NCBI RefSeq assembly: GCF_000342165.1
Contig: NZ_AMRV01000002.1
Span: 1-64,000, forward strand
Reading direction: 5' to 3'
Length of the DNA stretch: 64,000 nucleotides
Origin: Pacificimonas flava
GTDB lineage: Bacteria; Pseudomonadota; Alphaproteobacteria; Sphingomonadales; Sphingomonadaceae
The position numbers and the translations under genes are program-made. Of this stretch, positions 8,328 to 16,701 are shown in pieces. A model generated the notes under the pieces. That model saw only the letters and a list, made by a program, of their open reading frames with translations. It was not told the DNA's origin and ran no database searches. Each line of letters starts with the position of its first letter. Positions within the stretch are counted from its first letter, which is position 1.

Positions 8328-11300
8328 GCGTTGGCCTCCTCCTGGCGGGATGCGGCTTTGTGCATGTCTTCCTTCCGATCGGCGCTGATGCGGAAGAACA
8401 TGGCGTAAAGCACCGGCACAACGATCAGCGTAAGGATGGTGCCGAAGCTGAGGCCGAAGGCGAGCACCACCGACATGGATTTGAAGAATGCGTCGAAATA
8501 GAGCGGGATGACGCCCAAAACGGTTGTGAGCGAGGCGAGAACGACCGGCGGCGCACGGTCGACCGTACCATCGACGATCGCTTGGAAGCGGTCCTTCCCG
8601 CCTGCGATCTCCAGATCGATCTGATCGACGATCACGATGGCGTTCTTGATTAGCAGGCCGGACAGGGACAGCACACCCAGGATGGCGACGAATTCCAGCG
8701 GTACCTGCAGCAGCAGCAGCCCGATCGTCACCCCAATGATCGCCAGCGGCACGATCAGCAGGATCACCAGCGGCTGTCGCAGCGCATTGAACAGCAGGAT
8801 AAGTGTCAGCACCATGGCCAGGCCGGCATAAGGAAGCGCCGTTAGGAGAGATGAAACCGCCTCCTGCTGATCGCCGTACTCGCCGTCCCAGTTGAGATCA
8901 TAGCCGCGCGGGATGGGCAGGTCCTCCACTTGCGGCTGGACCCGGTCCAGCAGTTTGGACGCGGTATCCTCCGGGCCCGGATCAGCCTGCGCATTGATCG
9001 TCCAGCGCTGGTTGATCCGCTTGAGGATCGCCTGGTCCCATCGAGTCTCGATGCCTTCGACCACCTCGGCGAGCGGCACGGTCTCGCCGCTGGCGCTGAA
9101 GACGGGCACGGTTTCCAGATTAGTGGCTTGCCTTGTTTCGTCTTGCGGTGCGCGGGCCACGATCGGGATCAGGTCGTCGCCTTCGCGAAAGGTGCCGATC
9201 CGGCGCCCGGAGAAATTCGCCTCGAGCGCCTGCGCAACGGCCTGCCTGCTGACGCCCAGGCGCCGCGCGCGCGCCTCGGCATAGAGCGGGACGATGGTCG
9301 GCACCGCCTGCCCCCAATCGTCCTTGACCATGATGGCATAAGGGTCGTCGGCCATGACTGCCTTGGCCCTTTGCGCCAGGATCGGCAGCGTTTCGGGATC
9401 GGGACCAGAATATTGCGCTTCCACCGCAGACTGCCCGCCCGGACCAAGCTTGAAGAGCCAGACCTTGATCCGGGCGAGCGGGAATTCACGGGTCAGTTCG
9501 CGCTGCAGCTCGACCTGCAGGCGATCGAGGTTCGATGCGTCCTGCAGCTGCACGATCACCTGCCCGAACCAGGGCTTGGGCGGTTCGGGAATGTAGGTGA
9601 GCTTGTAGCGCAGCGTGCCCGAGCCGACGACGGTCTGGAGTCCGGCGACATTGTCGAGTCTGGCGAGGCGGCGCTCCATGCGCTCCAGATCCTCGCTCGT
9701 GCGCTCGATCGCGCTGCCGGCCGGCAGGCGATAATCGATCAGAATGTGCGGCGTGGTCGAAGCGGGGAAGAAACCCTGCTCGACATAAGTGAACCCGAAG
9801 GCAGACAGCAGGAACATTCCGGCCGTTGCCAGCACCACCAGCTTTTTATGATGCAGCGCGGAGGTGAGCTGGCGCCGGTACCACCCCTCAAGCCTGCTGC
9901 CGAAGCCGCCACCTTCACCGTTTTCGTCTCCCGTCCAGGAACCGGGCAGCCGAGCGCGCAGGTCTCGCCGCCAGCCGGACAGACGATCGCCTACAACCGC
10001 CAGCGCTGCTCGGGCGCGGGCGAAGACTCCGCTTTCGGCCGTGCCTTGGCCGTCCGCTGTATCCCGCGTGTCCGCCTCGTCGAAGTCCTCCGCTCTGGCT
10101 GCGTGCGCTTTGCTCTCGAACAGCAAGTCGGAAAGGTAAGGCGCCACGGTCAGCGCGAACACCCAGGAGGCGAGCAGCGAGATCATCACCACCAGGAACA
10201 GGTCGCGCATGAATTCTGCGACCTGGCCGGGCGCCATGCCGATGGGCGCGAAGGCGATGATGCCGATCGCCGTTCCGCCAAGAAGCGGCCACAGCATCTG
10301 CCTGGCGATGGAGCGTGCGGCCTCCAGCCGGCTTTCCCCCCGCCGGATGCTCTTCAGCATCCCCTCCACGATGACGATCGCATTGTCGACCATCATGCCT
10401 AACGCGATGATCAGCGCGCCCAGCGAGATGCGATGCATCGCGATATCCTGGAGATACATCACGCCCAGGGTGGCGGCCACGGTCAGCAACAGGACCGCGC
10501 CGATGATAAGCGCCGGCCGCCAGCCCATGAAGAGCAGCAGCACGACGAACACGATGACGAAGGCGGTTGCCACGTTCACGAGGAATGCGTCGATCGATTC
10601 CGAGACCACACTGCCCTGGTGGTAGAATTCGTGGACTTCCATGCCCACCGGCCGCTCATCGAGCGTCTCGGCCAGGCGCCGGTCGATCAGCCGGCCCACC
10701 TCCACCACATTGGTGCCGGTTGCGTTGGAAGCGCCCAAGCCGATCGCCGGCTTGCCATTGTATCGCATCAACTGGTCGAGCGGTTCGGCATAGCCGCGCT
10801 CGACTGAGGCGATCTCGCCCAGTCGCACCACGATACCTTCCTGGTTGGTCGAGACCGGCAGGTTGCGCAGTTCCTCAACCGAGCTGATCGCACCGCTGGG
10901 ATTGATTTCCAGGCGCAGGGGTCCGACCCGGGCCTCTCCGGCCGGCTCGACCAGGTTCTGTTCCGACAGGCCTTCGTAGATCCGCTGGACCGAAACCCCG
11001 ATCTGCGCGATCCTTTCGCGCGAGATCTCGACATAGAAGGTTTCGGGCCGCTCGCCCGCGAGCACCACGTTGCCGACTCCCTCGACCGCGCTCAAATCGG
11101 TGCGCAGGCGCTCCGCGTAAGCGTAGAGCTCCGCCGGCGAATAGCCGGTGCCGGTGATGAAATAGAACAGGCCGAAGACGTCGCCGAAATCGTCGTTGAC
11201 CGATGACGGCCCGGCGCCGGGCGGCAGCAGGCTGCCCGCGTCGTTCACGCGATTGCGCAGATCGGTCCAGACCTGGTCGAGTTCGGTTTGGTTTCTGGCA

Positions 11301-11602
11301 TATTCATATTCGATTTCCACCTCGATCCGCGAATTGCCGGCCTGCGAGGTGGAGATGATCTCTTTCACCTCCTGCATCTGGCTGATTTCGCGCTCGAGCT
11401 GTTCGGTGACCTCGGTGGCCACCTCTATCGGCGTGGCGCCCGGATAGGGCGTGTCCACCACCGCCTGGCGGATCGTGAACTGCGGATCCTCGAACCGGGA
11501 GAGGCCGTTATAGGCGAGCAGCCCCGCCCCCATGACCAGCAGGATGAAGACATTCGTCAGCAGGCGATGCCGGATGCTGAAGACGGCGGGGTTGAAGGCC
11601 AT
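8324..11602 (-). CDS. RND efflux pump inner-membrane transporter (HAE1/AcrB-like)
   Basis: Proton-driven transporter of the resistance-nodulation-division superfamily, exporting hydrophobic or toxic compounds from the periplasm and inner leaflet. At 1092 residues it has the usual length (about 1030-1090) and two 6-helix halves, each with a large periplasmic loop. Features include the N-terminal helix RLLTNVFILLVMGAGLLAY, the docking region GDVFGLFYFITG, proton-relay Asp pair in LGMMVDNAIVIVEGML (TM4), and the paired second half with LLIKNAIVIVDQIDLEIAG. The start ATG lies 20 bases after the adaptor stop. The periplasmic sequences resemble the broad AcrB/acriflavin-type group rather than metal (CzcA) pumps; the substrate cannot be read. 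Confidence 0.95.
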   Translation of the reverse strand: MAFNPAVFSIRHRLLTNVFILLVMGAGLLAYNGLSRFEDPQFTIRQAVVDTPYPGATPIEVATEVTEQLEREISQMQEVKEIISTSQAGNSRIEVEIEYEYARNQTELDQVWTDLRNRVNDAGSLLPPGAGPSSVNDDFGDVFGLFYFITGTGYSPAELYAYAERLRTDLSAVEGVGNVVLAGERPETFYVEISRERIAQIGVSVQRIYEGLSEQNLVEPAGEARVGPLRLEINPSGAISSVEELRNLPVSTNQEGIVVRLGEIASVERGYAEPLDQLMRYNGKPAIGLGASNATGTNVVEVGRLIDRRLAETLDERPVGMEVHEFYHQGSVVSESIDAFLVNVATAFVIVFVVLLLFMGWRPALIIGAVLLLTVAATLGVMYLQDIAMHRISLGALIIALGMMVDNAIVIVEGMLKSIRRGESRLEAARSIARQMLWPLLGGTAIGIIAFAPIGMAPGQVAEFMRDLFLVVMISLLASWVFALTVAPYLSDLLFESKAHAARAEDFDEADTRDTADGQGTAESGVFARARAALAVVGDRLSGWRRDLRARLPGSWTGDENGEGGGFGSRLEGWYRRQLTSALHHKKLVVLATAGMFLLSAFGFTYVEQGFFPASTTPHILIDYRLPAGSAIERTSEDLERMERRLARLDNVAGLQTVVGSGTLRYKLTYIPEPPKPWFGQVIVQLQDASNLDRLQVELQRELTREFPLARIKVWLFKLGPGGQSAVEAQYSGPDPETLPILAQRAKAVMADDPYAIMVKDDWGQAVPTIVPLYAEARARRLGVSRQAVAQALEANFSGRRIGTFREGDDLIPIVARAPQDETRQATNLETVPVFSASGETVPLAEVVEGIETRWDQAILKRINQRWTINAQADPGPEDTASKLLDRVQPQVEDLPIPRGYDLNWDGEYGDQQEAVSSLLTALPYAGLAMVLTLILLFNALRQPLVILLIVPLAIIGVTIGLLLLQVPLEFVAILGVLSLSGLLIKNAIVIVDQIDLEIAGGKDRFQAIVDGTVDRAPPVVLASLTTVLGVIPLYFDAFFKSMSVVLAFGLSFGTILTLIVVPVLYAMFFRISADRKEDMHKAASRQEEANA

Positions 11603-11622
11603 GTTGGTTCGGGTCCAGGTGT

Positions 11623-12771
11623 TCAGTTCAGATCGAGGGGGCGGATCTTGGTGCCCTCTTCGAGGTTCGCCGCGCCCGTCGCCACGATGGTTTCGCCGCG
11701 GCGCAGGCCTTCCACCACCGGCACGAACTCGCCTACGCCCTCACCCAGTTCCACGATCCGCCGGCGTGCCGCGCGGGTTTCGGGATCCACCACCCAGACG
11801 AAGGTCTCGCGGCCCAATTCGTCCACCGCGGTGATCGGCACGGCCAATTCCGGACCTGGCGCGTCGCCGCCGCCGGGTTCGACCGCCACGACCAGCGTGC
11901 CGGTCATGCCCGGCCACACGGTGACGCCCGCCGGCGGGGTGAAGGTGAATTCCGCCTCGTAAGTGAGCGAGCCGGGGCTCGTCTGGCGGCCGATCGAATC
12001 GAAACGCGCCGGGATGACGACATCCTCCGCCGAATCCATGATCAGCCGGGTCCTTGCCGAAACCAGTGAACGATCGCGGCCGAGCATTGTCGCGGGAACC
12101 TGCACGACGGCTTTCGATGGTCCGGTGCTTTGCAGGGTGACGATGGTTTGTTGCGGCGTGACATATTCATAAAGCTCGACCTGGCGGCTGCCGATCGTTC
12201 CCGAGAACGGCGCGCGCAGCACGCGGTCGCTCAATCGCTCGCGCGCTGCTTCGAGCTGGCTTTGCGCATTATTTAGCTCGGTCTGCCGCTGCTCGTAGAC
12301 GGCGCGCGCGATCGCGCCCGCCTCGATCAGCGCCTGGGCGCGCTCGAACGCGTCCCGCGCCAGTTCGACATGGTTTTCCGCCTGCTGAATTTCCTCGCGG
12401 ATCTGCGATTGATCGAGCACCGCGATGATCTCGCCGCGGCGCACGAAATCGCCTTGTTCGACGGTCAGACGCTCCACCCGGCCACTCTGGTTGGAAAAGG
12501 AGAGCCCGGCCTCGCGTGCCGCCTCGACGACGGCGGGAAACCGGAAGGTGCGCAGGTCATCGGTCGCATCGAGCGTGTAGAGCCTGGCCGGCCGACTCTC
12601 CGGCGGCTGCGGCTCAGGTTCGCTGCCGCAAGCCCCCAGTGCGGCGAGAGAGGCGAGGGCGCAGGCCAGCCCGGGCAGTTTCGGGCGCCGGGCGAAGGCT
12701 TGGCAGCGTTGACGGGCTTGATAGGGACGAAGCCCGGCATCACGGCCATTGCGATCGAAATGCTCGGGCAT
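11623..12771 (-). CDS. RND efflux periplasmic adaptor (membrane fusion protein)
   Basis: Links the RND pump to the outer-membrane factor. The start at 12771 has GAGGAG seven bases upstream and begins a lipoprotein signal (MPEHFDRNGRDAGLRPYQAR, then LASLAALGA followed by Cys), giving 382 residues. Domain order is typical: barrel-sandwich half (SGRVERLTVEQGDFVRRGEI), coiled-coil hairpin (QQAENHVELARDAFERAQAL), second half with VLRAPFSGTIGSRQVELYEY, beta-barrel, and a membrane-proximal domain ending EEGTKIRPLDLN. The N-terminal leader before the lipobox is long (about 40 residues), so a shorter start is possible, but no better Shine-Dalgarno site is visible. Confidence 0.92.
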   Translation of the reverse strand: MPEHFDRNGRDAGLRPYQARQRCQAFARRPKLPGLACALASLAALGACGSEPEPQPPESRPARLYTLDATDDLRTFRFPAVVEAAREAGLSFSNQSGRVERLTVEQGDFVRRGEIIAVLDQSQIREEIQQAENHVELARDAFERAQALIEAGAIARAVYEQRQTELNNAQSQLEAARERLSDRVLRAPFSGTIGSRQVELYEYVTPQQTIVTLQSTGPSKAVVQVPATMLGRDRSLVSARTRLIMDSAEDVVIPARFDSIGRQTSPGSLTYEAEFTFTPPAGVTVWPGMTGTLVVAVEPGGGDAPGPELAVPITAVDELGRETFVWVVDPETRAARRRIVELGEGVGEFVPVVEGLRRGETIVATGAANLEEGTKIRPLDLN

Positions 12772-12961
12772 TGCGCTCCTCGCGGTAAGGGACGTCAGAG
12801 TAGAGGCGACGACAGACCATCTCGGCCGTCCCCCCCGGTCGAGAGGCGTGGCCGGATCGCCACCTGGACGGAACGGCGGTGACAAGCAGCGCCAAGGCCG
12901 AGACGAAGTACAACACCAGAAATTCTCCTGCTTGGCCTGGGCGCCCGCTGCCCCAGAACAT
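12740..12961 (-). CDS. possible small membrane protein coupled to pldA
   Basis: A 73-codon frame starts at an ATG that immediately follows the pldA stop (TGAATG). It encodes one plausible membrane helix (FLVLYFVSALALLVTAVPS) and then an Arg-rich tail ending RNARAFRSQWP, overlapping the adaptor start by 32 bases. It matches no family I know. It fills most of a gap in an otherwise tightly packed operon, which is the main argument for it being real; high-GC open frames of this size also arise by chance. Confidence 0.25.
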   Translation of the reverse strand: MFWGSGRPGQAGEFLVLYFVSALALLVTAVPSRWRSGHASRPGGTAEMVCRRLYSDVPYREERNARAFRSQWP

Positions 12962-14272
12962 TCAGCGCACCAGTGCAAAGCCGACGCGAAAGCGCGTCGT
13001 GTGGACATCGTAATCGAGCAGATTTTCGCCGTAGCCGACAAAGCCCTGACCGAAGAGATACAGGTCCGGCCCGCCGCCCAGCAGTCTGTCGAGCGGATAG
13101 GATAAGTTCGCTTCGAGCGCGCCCTTGCCGCTGCCCAGATTGGCCCGGCCGTAGGCCGACAGGCGCACCCCGTCCTGCTTGCCCAGTTCGGCGAAGAAGC
13201 CCGTATTGCCGCGATAGTCGCGAATGTCGGGATTGTCCGAAAGGTCGCCGGCGAAAGCGCGGAGGCGCGGTCCGAAGGTGATGCGGTAGCCATCGCCGAG
13301 CGGCGCCGAAAGTGCCGGATGAAGGTAGATCGTATTCAGGCTGCGCGATTCGCTGCCTTCGCGGCCGTTCGATTCATGGCGCACGCCCGCCTGCACGCCC
13401 AGGCGGACATTATCGGCGATTTCGCCGGCGTCGAGCGCATAGAACATTTCGGGCTGAAAATCGATGTTGCGGAAAGGCGAGGAATCCGCCTCCACATTCC
13501 AGAACATGCGCTGCGTATAGCCGAAATGCAGGCCATTGAGCCATTCCCGCCCCTCGCTGCCTTCGGAAAGTTCGCCGAAAAGCTGGTACTTGAAGCTGAT
13601 CTGCAGCCGCACGGCGCTGTTGGTGCCAGGGCCGTAGACAGCATAGATCGGCGCATAGGCCGAAAGATTGCGCAGAAAGGCGTTGCCGGTCGCGCGGTCG
13701 GTTGGCGGTGGCGGGACGGATGCGGGATCCGGCTCCTCGCGACCGGGTTCGCCCACCGGCGACGGCAATGGCGTAGCGCCGGAATCAGCCTGCGCCAGCA
13801 CCGGTGCCTGACGCCAGCGCCCGGCGGGAAGCAGCGCCACGGCCTGCGACTGCCAGGCGGGGATCCAAATGGTTGTTCCGGCAGCCATCTGTTCTGCCGG
13901 GCGCAAGCGGTAGCGCACCGTGGCGAAACCGCCGGGCGGCAGTTCGATCAGGCGGTCCTGTCCTTCCAGCAGGTGCAGCGAAGTCTGGCGCGCCCCGGCA
14001 TCCAGTTCGGCCGTGACCGTTCGGGGGATCGGCACGCTCCGCGCTTCCCGCGTGCGGTTCAACATGTGCACCTCGATCAGCGTCCAGCCCTCGGCATCCG
14101 GGGGATGAACACGGCCGAGCAGCGTCTCCAGCCCCGACAGTTCGGCGGGGATAGAGGCCGGTGCTTCGGCCACCGATCGCGCCGGAGCCTCGGCACGGCC
14201 GTGGCCCGGCACGGCAATGGCGGCCAGCGCGATGGCCGTGGCGCGCAGCGGAGAAACGCAGAAGCTTTTCAT
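12962..14272 (-). CDS. pldA: outer-membrane phospholipase A with long N-terminal domain
   Basis: Calcium-dependent acyl hydrolase (OMPLA) that degrades phospholipids misplaced in the outer leaflet of the outer membrane. The active-site strand reads RHESNGREGSESRSLN: His, Ser two residues on and Asn twelve beyond the Ser reproduce the spacing of the E. coli triad His142-Ser144-Asn156. The C-terminal 240 residues look like the 12-strand barrel and end in an aromatic/hydrophobic strand. The protein is 436 residues against 289 in E. coli because of an extra N-terminal part: signal peptide (ATAIALAAIAVPGHGRAEA), a roughly 150-residue beta-rich domain and a Pro/Glu-rich linker. The start at 14272 lies one base after the preceding stop (TGACATG), so it is coupled to the mla-type genes. 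Confidence 0.88.
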   Translation of the reverse strand: MKSFCVSPLRATAIALAAIAVPGHGRAEAPARSVAEAPASIPAELSGLETLLGRVHPPDAEGWTLIEVHMLNRTREARSVPIPRTVTAELDAGARQTSLHLLEGQDRLIELPPGGFATVRYRLRPAEQMAAGTTIWIPAWQSQAVALLPAGRWRQAPVLAQADSGATPLPSPVGEPGREEPDPASVPPPPTDRATGNAFLRNLSAYAPIYAVYGPGTNSAVRLQISFKYQLFGELSEGSEGREWLNGLHFGYTQRMFWNVEADSSPFRNIDFQPEMFYALDAGEIADNVRLGVQAGVRHESNGREGSESRSLNTIYLHPALSAPLGDGYRITFGPRLRAFAGDLSDNPDIRDYRGNTGFFAELGKQDGVRLSAYGRANLGSGKGALEANLSYPLDRLLGGGPDLYLFGQGFVGYGENLLDYDVHTTRFRVGFALVR

Positions 14273-14273
14273 G

Positions 14274-14984
14274 TCAGGGCTCCCCGTCCGATCGGACAGA
14301 GCCGCTTTCACCCTTGTCCGGCCCGGTCACGTTGCGGGCCGGAGCAGCGGCGATTGCGGCTTGCGTCCAGTCGGCCAGTTCTGCGGCGGCGGTGGAAACG
14401 CCCTCGGCATGCGCATCGACGATCGCGCTCACCCGATTTTCCCGCGCCGGGACTGCGCTGGAGAAGGATCGGACCGCGACCGGCTCGCGACCCCGCCCTC
14501 GAAGGCGCGCTTCGCCCGCGAAGATCGCCACCGGCGCCGCTTCGCTCTCGACGTCGGTGCCCGCCGGGTAGCGCGCCTCGAAGCGCGTCACATGCACTTC
14601 GAGTGCGAATTCGGCGCCCGCATTGTCGCGCCGGTCGGCGAGCAGCAAGGCGGGAGCGCGCACGTCGAACGCGCTGGCGAGCGCATCGCTGACGAGGCTG
14701 GGCGCGGGCGCGACCCAGCGCGCATCCTTTATGTAGAACGCTTCGCGGCCGCGCCCGGCGAGCATCCGGTCGCCCTCGATCTCGGGGGCGAAGGACAGCG
14801 GGAGCAGCACGATTGCCGTGCGTTGTGCCGCGGGCACGCCGGCGGCGCTGCCGCCTTGCGAGGCCGGCAGTTCCGCCTGCAGACGATAGAGCTGGTCGGA
14901 ATCGCCCTCTCCCAGCAATCCGCCGACGCAGCCTGCGACAAACGGCAATGCGGCCAGTGCGATTGCTGCACGCGGAACAATCAT
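14274..14984 (-). CDS. ABC-type transport auxiliary lipoprotein (PqiC/MlaE-associated type)
   Basis: Lipoprotein of the family that accompanies MCE transporters and is thought to act in the periplasm or at the outer membrane. The 236-residue product starts with a lipobox (MIVPRAAIALAALPFVAG then Cys), followed by the DQLYRLQ segment and a domain with AIVLLPLSFAPEIEGDRM, AFYIKDARWVAPAPSLVSDA and LEVHVTRFEARY, as in the DUF330/ABC-type auxiliary group. A C-terminal Ser/Ala tail follows. Its ATG overlaps the MCE gene stop (ATGA), which fixes the start. Confidence 0.82.
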   Translation of the reverse strand: MIVPRAAIALAALPFVAGCVGGLLGEGDSDQLYRLQAELPASQGGSAAGVPAAQRTAIVLLPLSFAPEIEGDRMLAGRGREAFYIKDARWVAPAPSLVSDALASAFDVRAPALLLADRRDNAGAEFALEVHVTRFEARYPAGTDVESEAAPVAIFAGEARLRGRGREPVAVRSFSSAVPARENRVSAIVDAHAEGVSTAAAELADWTQAAIAAAPARNVTGPDKGESGSVRSDGEP

Positions 14985-15916
14985 TGCGGTATCTCCAGTT
15001 CTCGGCCGCCGCTCTTGCCCAATGTGCCTTGCGGGTCGCGGCGGATGTCGTCGATCAGCCCGTCGAGAGATTCGGCGGTCTCCTCGATGCTGCGCATCGT
15101 GCTGTCTATCGTGGGCAGCGTTTCGGCCCCCAAGGCATCGGACTGGTCGCCAAGCGATGCCAGCGTGGCGCGTGCATCGCTTGCAGCGAGTTCGATTTCG
15201 CGGGCTGCACGCGATATGTCGGCAATTGCCTGGCGCCCGTCGCCCTGCACCATCTCGCGGATCGATGCGGAGACCTGCTGGACATCGCCGGCCGCGGCGT
15301 CGAGCTTGGCCAGCGCCGATGCGGCATCGTCGAACATCGCCCGGTTGGCGGCGAGCGATTCGCTGGTGGCCCGCATTGCCGCTATCGCCGCATGCAGGTC
15401 GGCGATGGTCTCGTCCGCCAGCACGCGGTTGACGCGAGTCACCGCCTCGTTGACGTTCGTCAGAACCTCGCCCCCGCCTTGCAGAAGCGACGAAAGTGCG
15501 TTGGGTTCGCTCGGGATGATGGGCCGTTCGCGGTCTGAAATCCGCTTCAGCAACGGCTGCCCTTCCGATCCGGGGCTGATCTGGATCGCTCTGATCCCCG
15601 AAATGCCCTGCAATTCGGTCGAAGCCTGCGAATCGCTGCGAACCGGCGTGCTGGCATCCACTTCGATATCGACGACGACCTTGCTCGGCGCCTGATCGTC
15701 GAGCGCGACGCGCTCGATCTCGCCCACCTTGATGCCATTGAACAGCACGTCGCCCCCTTCGCTCATGCCGTTCACGGGCCCTTCGAACAGGATTCGGTAT
15801 TGGTCGTATTGCTGGTTGAACTGGGCGCGCCCGAGCCAGACCACGAACACGATGGCGGCGATCAGCACCCCGATCGAGACGACGCCCACCAGGGCATAGT
15901 GCGCGTGGCGTTCCAT
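14981..15916 (-). CDS. MCE-domain lipid-binding protein (MlaD-like)
   Basis: Substrate-binding subunit of an MCE phospholipid transporter, anchored in the inner membrane and projecting into the periplasm. The 311-residue product has one N-terminal membrane helix (YALVGVVSIGVLIAAIVFVV), the MCE core (FEGPVNGMSEGGDVLFNGIK, VGEIERVALDD) and a long alpha-helical C-terminal part rich in coiled coil (residues about 150-290). E. coli MlaD is 183 aa; the long helical tail resembles the PqiB/Ttg2C-like and mycobacterial forms. It starts at 15916, overlapping the ATPase stop by one base (TGATG). Confidence 0.9.
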   Translation of the reverse strand: MERHAHYALVGVVSIGVLIAAIVFVVWLGRAQFNQQYDQYRILFEGPVNGMSEGGDVLFNGIKVGEIERVALDDQAPSKVVVDIEVDASTPVRSDSQASTELQGISGIRAIQISPGSEGQPLLKRISDRERPIIPSEPNALSSLLQGGGEVLTNVNEAVTRVNRVLADETIADLHAAIAAMRATSESLAANRAMFDDAASALAKLDAAAGDVQQVSASIREMVQGDGRQAIADISRAAREIELAASDARATLASLGDQSDALGAETLPTIDSTMRSIEETAESLDGLIDDIRRDPQGTLGKSGGRELEIPQ

Positions 15917-16701
15917 CAGCTCTGCTTCTCCCTGGCGGCGCGGCCGCGCGGCCCGCCGAAAAATTCGCGGATCCAAGGATGGTCCGAGCGCTCCATCTCG
16001 GCCACCGGTCCGATCGCCGCGACATGCCGGTCGGCCAGCACCGCAACCCGGTCGCAGATGGCGTAGATCGTATCGAGATCGTGGGTGATCATGAAAACGG
16101 TCAGGCCCATCGCATCGCGCAGATCACGCACGAGCGTGTCGAAACTGGCCGCGCCCACCGGGTCGAGGCCGGCGGTCGGCTCGTCGAGAAACAGCAAATC
16201 CGGGTCGAGTGCGATCGCCCGCGCCATGCCGGCGCGCTTGCGCATGCCACCGGAGAGATCGGCCGGGCGCTTGTCCCCCGCGCTCGCCTCCAGCCCCACC
16301 AGGCCGATCTTGAGCCGGGCCAGGTCGCGAACGAAATCGGGCGGCAATCGAACGTGTTCGAGGAACGGCGCCTCGACGTTCTCGATCACGGTGAGTGTGG
16401 AATACAAAGCGCCGTTCTGGAACAGCACGCCGGCACGCCGCTCCAGTTCGTCGCGCGCCTTCTCGTCCGCAAGATCGCGGCCGAACACCTCGATTGCGCC
16501 ACCATCGGGTTCCTTGAGCCCCAGGATCGTGTTGAGCAGCACCGACTTGCCCGATCCCGATCCGCCGACCACGGCGAGGATCTCGCCCCGGCAGACGTCG
16601 AGGTCGAGATCCTCGTGCACGACATGCTCGCCGAAGGCGGTGCGCAGGCCACGCACGCATATGGGCGGGACTGCCGCGTCGCCGTTCCCCGGATCGCTCA
16701 C
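15916..16701 (-). CDS. ABC transporter ATPase (MlaF-like)
   Basis: Cytoplasmic ATPase driving the MCE lipid transporter. In 261 residues it shows Walker A GGSGSGKSVLLNTI, the Q-loop near FQNGALYSTLTV, the ABC signature LSGGMRKRAGMARAIA, Walker B DLLFLDEPTAGLDP and the switch His in MITHDLDTIY. FQNGALF/Y and GGMRKR are diagnostic of the MlaF/Ttg2A group. The start is a GTG at 16701 whose GTGA overlaps the permease stop; no ATG in frame gives the N-terminal strand. Confidence 0.92.
   Translation of the reverse strand: MSDPGNGDAAVPPICVRGLRTAFGEHVVHEDLDLDVCRGEILAVVGGSGSGKSVLLNTILGLKEPDGGAIEVFGRDLADEKARDELERRAGVLFQNGALYSTLTVIENVEAPFLEHVRLPPDFVRDLARLKIGLVGLEASAGDKRPADLSGGMRKRAGMARAIALDPDLLFLDEPTAGLDPVGAASFDTLVRDLRDAMGLTVFMITHDLDTIYAICDRVAVLADRHVAAIGPVAEMERSDHPWIREFFGGPRGRAAREKQS

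Noticed and set aside
8930-10402. 490-codon plus-strand frame
   Set aside because: Lies wholly inside the RND pump gene in antisense; no recognisable domain.
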